Assembly (NCBI RefSeq): GCF_001411555.2
Contig: NC_049912.1
Span: forward strand, 21,374,341-21,438,340
DNA: 64,000 nt
Direction of reading: 5' to 3'
Source of the DNA: Juglans regia
Lineage: Eukaryota > Streptophyta > Magnoliopsida > Fagales > Juglandaceae
Below are positions 60,311 to 64,000 of this stretch, in pieces. The notes under the pieces were generated by a model, which did no database searches, was not told the origin of the DNA, and saw nothing but the letters and a program-made list of their open reading frames with translations. Within the stretch, counting starts at the first letter, position 1; each line of letters opens with the position of its first letter. The translations under genes and the position numbers were made by a program.

Positions 60311-62041
60311 ATGGGTATGAGCACAGAGGTCTTCATTGAACAGAAGATATTTGTGTTCAGTAGGGAGAATGATAGGTGGTGGAGAATCACCGAGAGTAGT
60401 TGGCGTGTGGTGAAATACATTTCATTAGAGCATGAGGCTTTGGGGTGGTTGGGTTTGATGGTGAGGGAGTGTGCTGCATCTTTGGGCTTTTCAGAGTTTA
60501 TTAGAACTCGTAGAACTGGAAATGCAGTTTTAATGATACAGAGTGGGTGTAACCGCAATGGAAGATATTTCTCCATTTCGGATTTTGGGCATGAAAAGAG
60601 GAGATGAATGTTAGTGGTTCCAGAGGGCAGGAAGGGTGAGGGGTGGAGGAAATTTGGAGATAAGTTGAGGGAGTTCATGGCTCATCCCTCTGTTTCGGGG
60701 GTGAGTAACAGAGTGAGGGCACTCCCATGGCATTCGCAGGCAGCCAAGGTTGATGCTCCTTCATTGATGGTGGATGCCTCAAGGTCGTACAGTGAGGTCC
60801 TTCAAGTGCAGAAAGTACGGCAGCAAGAGGTGAGTGGAGCGGTGCCTATAGTGCCAGAGGTTGTGCAGAGATCGTGCAGAGGCAGTGAAACAGAAGAAGA
60901 ATTTCTGTTAAGGGGTCTGTGTAATATGGAGATTAAAGTGGGGCTGTTGTTGGAAGAGTTGCTCGAGCTTAAACGGTGTGTAAAGGGAAAGGGAGTGAAG
61001 GATGCGGGTAATGGGTCGGGAAGGGAAGATGGGCTAGGTGTAAAGGAAGGAAAGCTGGGTTGGGATGGGAAGCTTGATGGGCTGGCGAAGGGGGAAAGGG
61101 CCAAGGGGCCGGGTCAGGTTGCGGGTCCAAAGCTGGTTTGGAAGGCGACTCGGGTACCACCCGATATTTCGGGTCAGTGCCTTGCGCAGCTTCCCGGGAC
61201 GCCGATACGTGCCGGAATGGCTACGGTACCGGCACAGAAACTCCCGACCGCCCTCGAGGAGCATCAGGGTGAGCCGGTTCAGGCACCTCGCTGGGAGGTT
61301 ATCGAGGAAGGCATGGTTTCGACTAAGCCAGGGCCGATACCCACTATTCCTACGTCGTCGTGTTGTAGGTTGTCAGTGGAGGAGCCACATAAGCTATCGT
61401 GTGAGGTGGACGAAGGGACAGTAGCGGTTTTTGTGCAGTCTCACTTGCCGGAGCATGGGCTCTCCCTTATGAGGGCTCCGAGAGTTCAAGAGGAGCCTAC
61501 GAGTGGGTTTTGTCTGTCGATGGTTCACGGGTTGGGGTTGGAGGAGGCTCAGAAACAGTTGTGTGTAGGGGAGGGAGGTTCTGCAGTTTCGTTGGAACAG
61601 GGGTTGGTTGTTTCTGAGGGGTACACAGTGAAACCAAGTGTTGATGTTTCTGTGGGGTATGCAGGGGAACCTAGGGTTGAATCAGAAGTTGTAGGTGGCT
61701 CGGAATTGGCTTTATTCGCTTCAGTCAGTAATGCTGAAGAGGGGGTCACTCTAACACCCTTGTGCACACGCCCACTCAGTAATTATGGGAGTTCTTCGTC
61801 AAAGTGGGTTTTCAAAAAAGTAGAGGAAATTCAGGAGGTCATTGGGATTTCGTTTGGAGGGTACGAAGAACAATTTAAGGCCCTCCTTGTAGCACTTGAG
61901 GCTAGTCATTCAAAGTCAGCCTCCAAGCGGGAAAGGGAGCTTAAAAAGTTAACTTGCTCTATTAATTATGATGTGAAAGAAGAGAGTGGTGGAAGGGATC
62001 GGTCGAGGGGGAAGGGTAACATAGTGGTTTATGAAGCCTAA
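60311..62041 (+). pseudogene. LINE F ORF1 (nucleic-acid-binding protein candidate), one stop
   Basis: About 576 codons from the ATG at 60311 with a single TGA at 60605-60607; the 477 codons after it are open. The N-terminal domain (first ~125 residues) has IEQKIFVFSREND, ITESSWRVVKYISL, GRYFSISDFGHEKRR-stop-MLVVPEGRKGEGWRKFGDKL. It aligns with LINE B ORF1. The middle is Gly/Pro/Glu-rich and unstructured. The C-terminus has KWVFKKVEEIQEVIGISFGG, then YEEQFKALLVALEA, then basic KRERELKKL. No CCHC knuckle and no obvious DUF4283 were seen. In L1-type elements ORF1 binds the RNA; that role is inferred here. The frame ends in an 11-nt overlap with ORF2. Confidence 0.75.
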
Positions 62042-64000
62042 GATTTTATCATGGAATGTCCGGGGGCTTAATGATCGTAATAAGCGCCTCCGAATCAAAG
62101 CTTTATTGCGGTTGTGGAAGGGTGATGTGGTGTGTTTGCAAGAAACAAAGAGACGTTTTATTGATAGGAAATTCGTGCGCGGTTTATGGGGGTGTTCATA
62201 TGTAGGTTGGACTTATCTGGCCTCTTCGGGAGCCTCTGGAGGAGTATTGCTTATGTGGGATAAAATAGTGGTTGAGATGATTGAGGAATGTGTTGGAGAG
62301 TTTACAGTTGCGACTTTATTTAAAAATGTGGATGATGGATGGGAATGAGCATTTGCAGGTTCCTACGGTCCTAACGTGGATCGGGACAGGAGAAGATTGT
62401 GGGAGGAGTTGGCGGGAGTATACTCCTTATGGGAGGTGCCGTGGTGCATGGGGGATGATTTTAATACTATTCAGTTTCCTAGTGAGCGGTCAGGACACTG
62501 TCGTCATTCTTTGGCCATGGAGGAAGTCAACGAGTTCATATTTGATCTAGATTTTATGGATCTCCCTTTGGTAGAGGGTGAATTCACTTGGTCAAATGGG
62601 CGGGTTTGGTCGAGACTGGATAGATTCTTAGTATCTCTTTCATGGGAAGCTAAATATCCGGAAGCAAGCCAGAGAAGACTAGCTCGAGTCAGTTCTGATC
62701 ATTATCCTATCCTTTTGGATTGTGGGGGTATTCATAGGGGACGACGGTATTTCAAGTTTGAAAATATGTGGTTAACAGCAGATGGGTTTGTAGAGAGGGT
62801 TAGTGGTTGGTGGTCTTCATATCAGTTTGTCGGTACTCCAAGTTACATTTTGGCAAGTAAGTTGAAGGCATTGAAACAAGACTTGAAGAAGTGGAATTTG
62901 GAGGTGTTTGGTCATATTGACAACCAAAAGATTTCACTGTTGGAGGAACTGCAGGAACTTGAGAATAAAGAGCTTTTGGGAGATAATACGGAGGAGGTGT
63001 TATTGAGGAAGGGAGCGGTTATGGCCAATTTGGAAAGGGTCTTGCTATCGGAGGAGATCTCATGGCGTCAAAAATCTAGGGCACTTTGGTTGAAAGAAGG
63101 TGATAGATGTACGAAGTTTTTTCACAAAGTGGCCACATCGACAGAACAATGTCATAGAGTCACTTCAATCAGGATCTCAGGTGATATCTTCTCCTTTTGA
63201 GCTTGAAAATCACATAGTACAGTATTATGAGTCTCTTCTCTCGGAATCAGTTAGTTGGAGGCCGAAGCTTGATGCTTTGCATTTTGAGGAAATTGATTCG
63301 CAGAGTGTGAGTAATATGGAGAGACCTTTTGTTGAAGAAGAGATCCACAAGGTCATAGCTGGCATGGCAAAGGATAAAGCACCGGGGCCGGATGGTTTTT
63401 CAATGGGGTTCTTCCAAACTTGTTGGGATATTGTAAAAGATGATGTTATGCAGGTTTTCTACGAATTTCATGCCTTTCAGAAGTTTGAAAAATCCATCAA
63501 TACATCCTTTATTGCTCTTATTCCTAAGAAAAATGGGGCTTCGTCTATTGAAGATTTTCGGCCAATAAGCCTGGTTAGTAGTGTGTATAAGATAATCTCG
63601 AAGGTCCTTGCTAACTGGCTTAGCCCGGCGTTAGAACATATTATCTCCAAGTCCCAGAACGCTTTTATTCGTGGGAGACAAATTATTGACTCAGTACTTA
63701 TTGCAAATGAATGCTTGGATTACAAGATAAGGGAGGGAGGTTCAGGTGTTTTGTGCAAGCTTGACATGGAAAAGGCTTATGACCATGTGAATTGGGAATT
63801 CCTCTTATATGTGCTTGAGAGATGTGGCTTTGGGATTAGGTGGATTGCATGGATGCGTCAGTGTATTTCTACCGCCCGTTTCTCAGTTTTGGTTAATGGT
63901 ACACCTGTTGGTTTTTTTGCTAGTTCAAGAGGCCTTCGACAGGGAGATCCTTTATCTCCTCTTTTATTTGTCATAGTTATGGAGGTTTTGAGTAGGATGG
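62031..64000 (+). pseudogene. LINE F ORF2 (endonuclease and reverse transcriptase), partial
   Basis: Starts [20 protein letters not shown] complete APE-type endonuclease motif set is visible: [36 protein letters not shown] Trp-to-TGA change lies at 62346-62348 (WE*AFAG), and a 1-base deletion near 63132 shifts the frame (FFHKVA then [12 protein letters not shown]). After that RT is open to the window end: [83 protein letters not shown]. The catalytic FADD lies just past the edge. Confidence 0.88.

Larger units (their letters stand above)
60125..64000 (+). mobile_element. LINE F, nearly intact L1-like element, runs off the right edge
   Basis: 5' UTR about 60125-60310, ORF1 60311-62041, ORF2 from 62031 to past the window end. 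It has far fewer lesions than LINEs A, B and D: one in-frame TGA in ORF1, one in-frame TGA and one frameshift in ORF2. It lies in sense orientation in the SPL7 intron. The true 5' end is uncertain (shared word with LINE B: TCCGTACAC at 60158). Confidence 0.85.

Noticed and set aside
60802..61264. Pro/Ser-rich minus ORFs under LINE F ORF1
   Set aside because: Antisense of a Gly/Lys/Glu-rich coding stretch.
1..64000. CRISPR arrays, operons, rRNA or intact tRNA genes
   Set aside because: None seen. The tandem repeats lack spacers of CRISPR type and the sequence is plant nuclear.

Overview
The window looks like nuclear DNA of a woody eudicot. It has AT-rich spacers full of MITEs, GT-AG introns, a plastid-targeted MEP-pathway enzyme, a plant complex I subunit, a plant SR splicing factor and an SBP-box transcription factor. 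Fagales (Juglandaceae-like) is my guess from the overall look of the MITEs and LINEs; I could not test it. All exon models were read by eye and checked for splice signals and reading frame; no search was run.

Genes, left to right: (1) the first two coding exons of a probable RING-CH (RINGv) E3 ligase on the minus strand (267-1687), continuing off the left edge; (2) a two-exon gene for a 71-residue single-span membrane microprotein (+, 4453-5954); (3) a complete ten-exon 1-deoxy-D-xylulose-5-phosphate synthase gene, DXS clade 2-like, 719 aa (-, 6575-10458), with one GC-AG intron; (4) a two-exon NDUFA8-type complex I subunit, 106 aa (+, 24735-27095); (5) a six-exon SR splicing factor, SCL28-like, 239 aa (-, 29570-41888), whose last intron has swollen to about 10.3 kb; (6) the first seven coding exons of an SPL7-like copper-response regulator (+, 52784-56896), whose next exons lie beyond the right edge. 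As I remember the Arabidopsis map, the orthologues of genes 4, 5 and 6 are At5g18800, At5g18810 and At5g18830, so this is a conserved gene block that transposons have stretched.

Mobile DNA makes up most of the rest. A decayed Ty3/Gypsy element (14.3-17.6 kb) carries a nested insertion in its integrase. A decayed Ty1/Copia element lies on the minus strand (45.3-50.7 kb), and its 5' LTR was hit by a hAT-type MITE with a perfect 8-bp target duplication. An L1-like LINE family dominates the large introns. In the SCL28 intron a 5.5-kb LINE sits inside another LINE in the same orientation. In the SPL7 intron there are a minus-strand LINE fragment, a plus-strand LINE fragment and a nearly intact LINE that runs off the right edge. 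Very short 5'-truncated LINE tails with clear target-site duplications occur at 5.3, 25.8 and 55.8 kb, and a longer one at 54.8-55.1 kb. At least ten copies of a MITE family with TTA/TAA duplications (PIF/Harbinger-like) fill the spacers.

The most interesting material is the LINE family. Its ORF1 has a conserved N-terminal domain that I do not recognise, and no visible zinc knuckle. ORF1 and ORF2 overlap by the same 11 bases in two diverged copies. Nested same-strand insertions have expanded introns of two regulatory genes.
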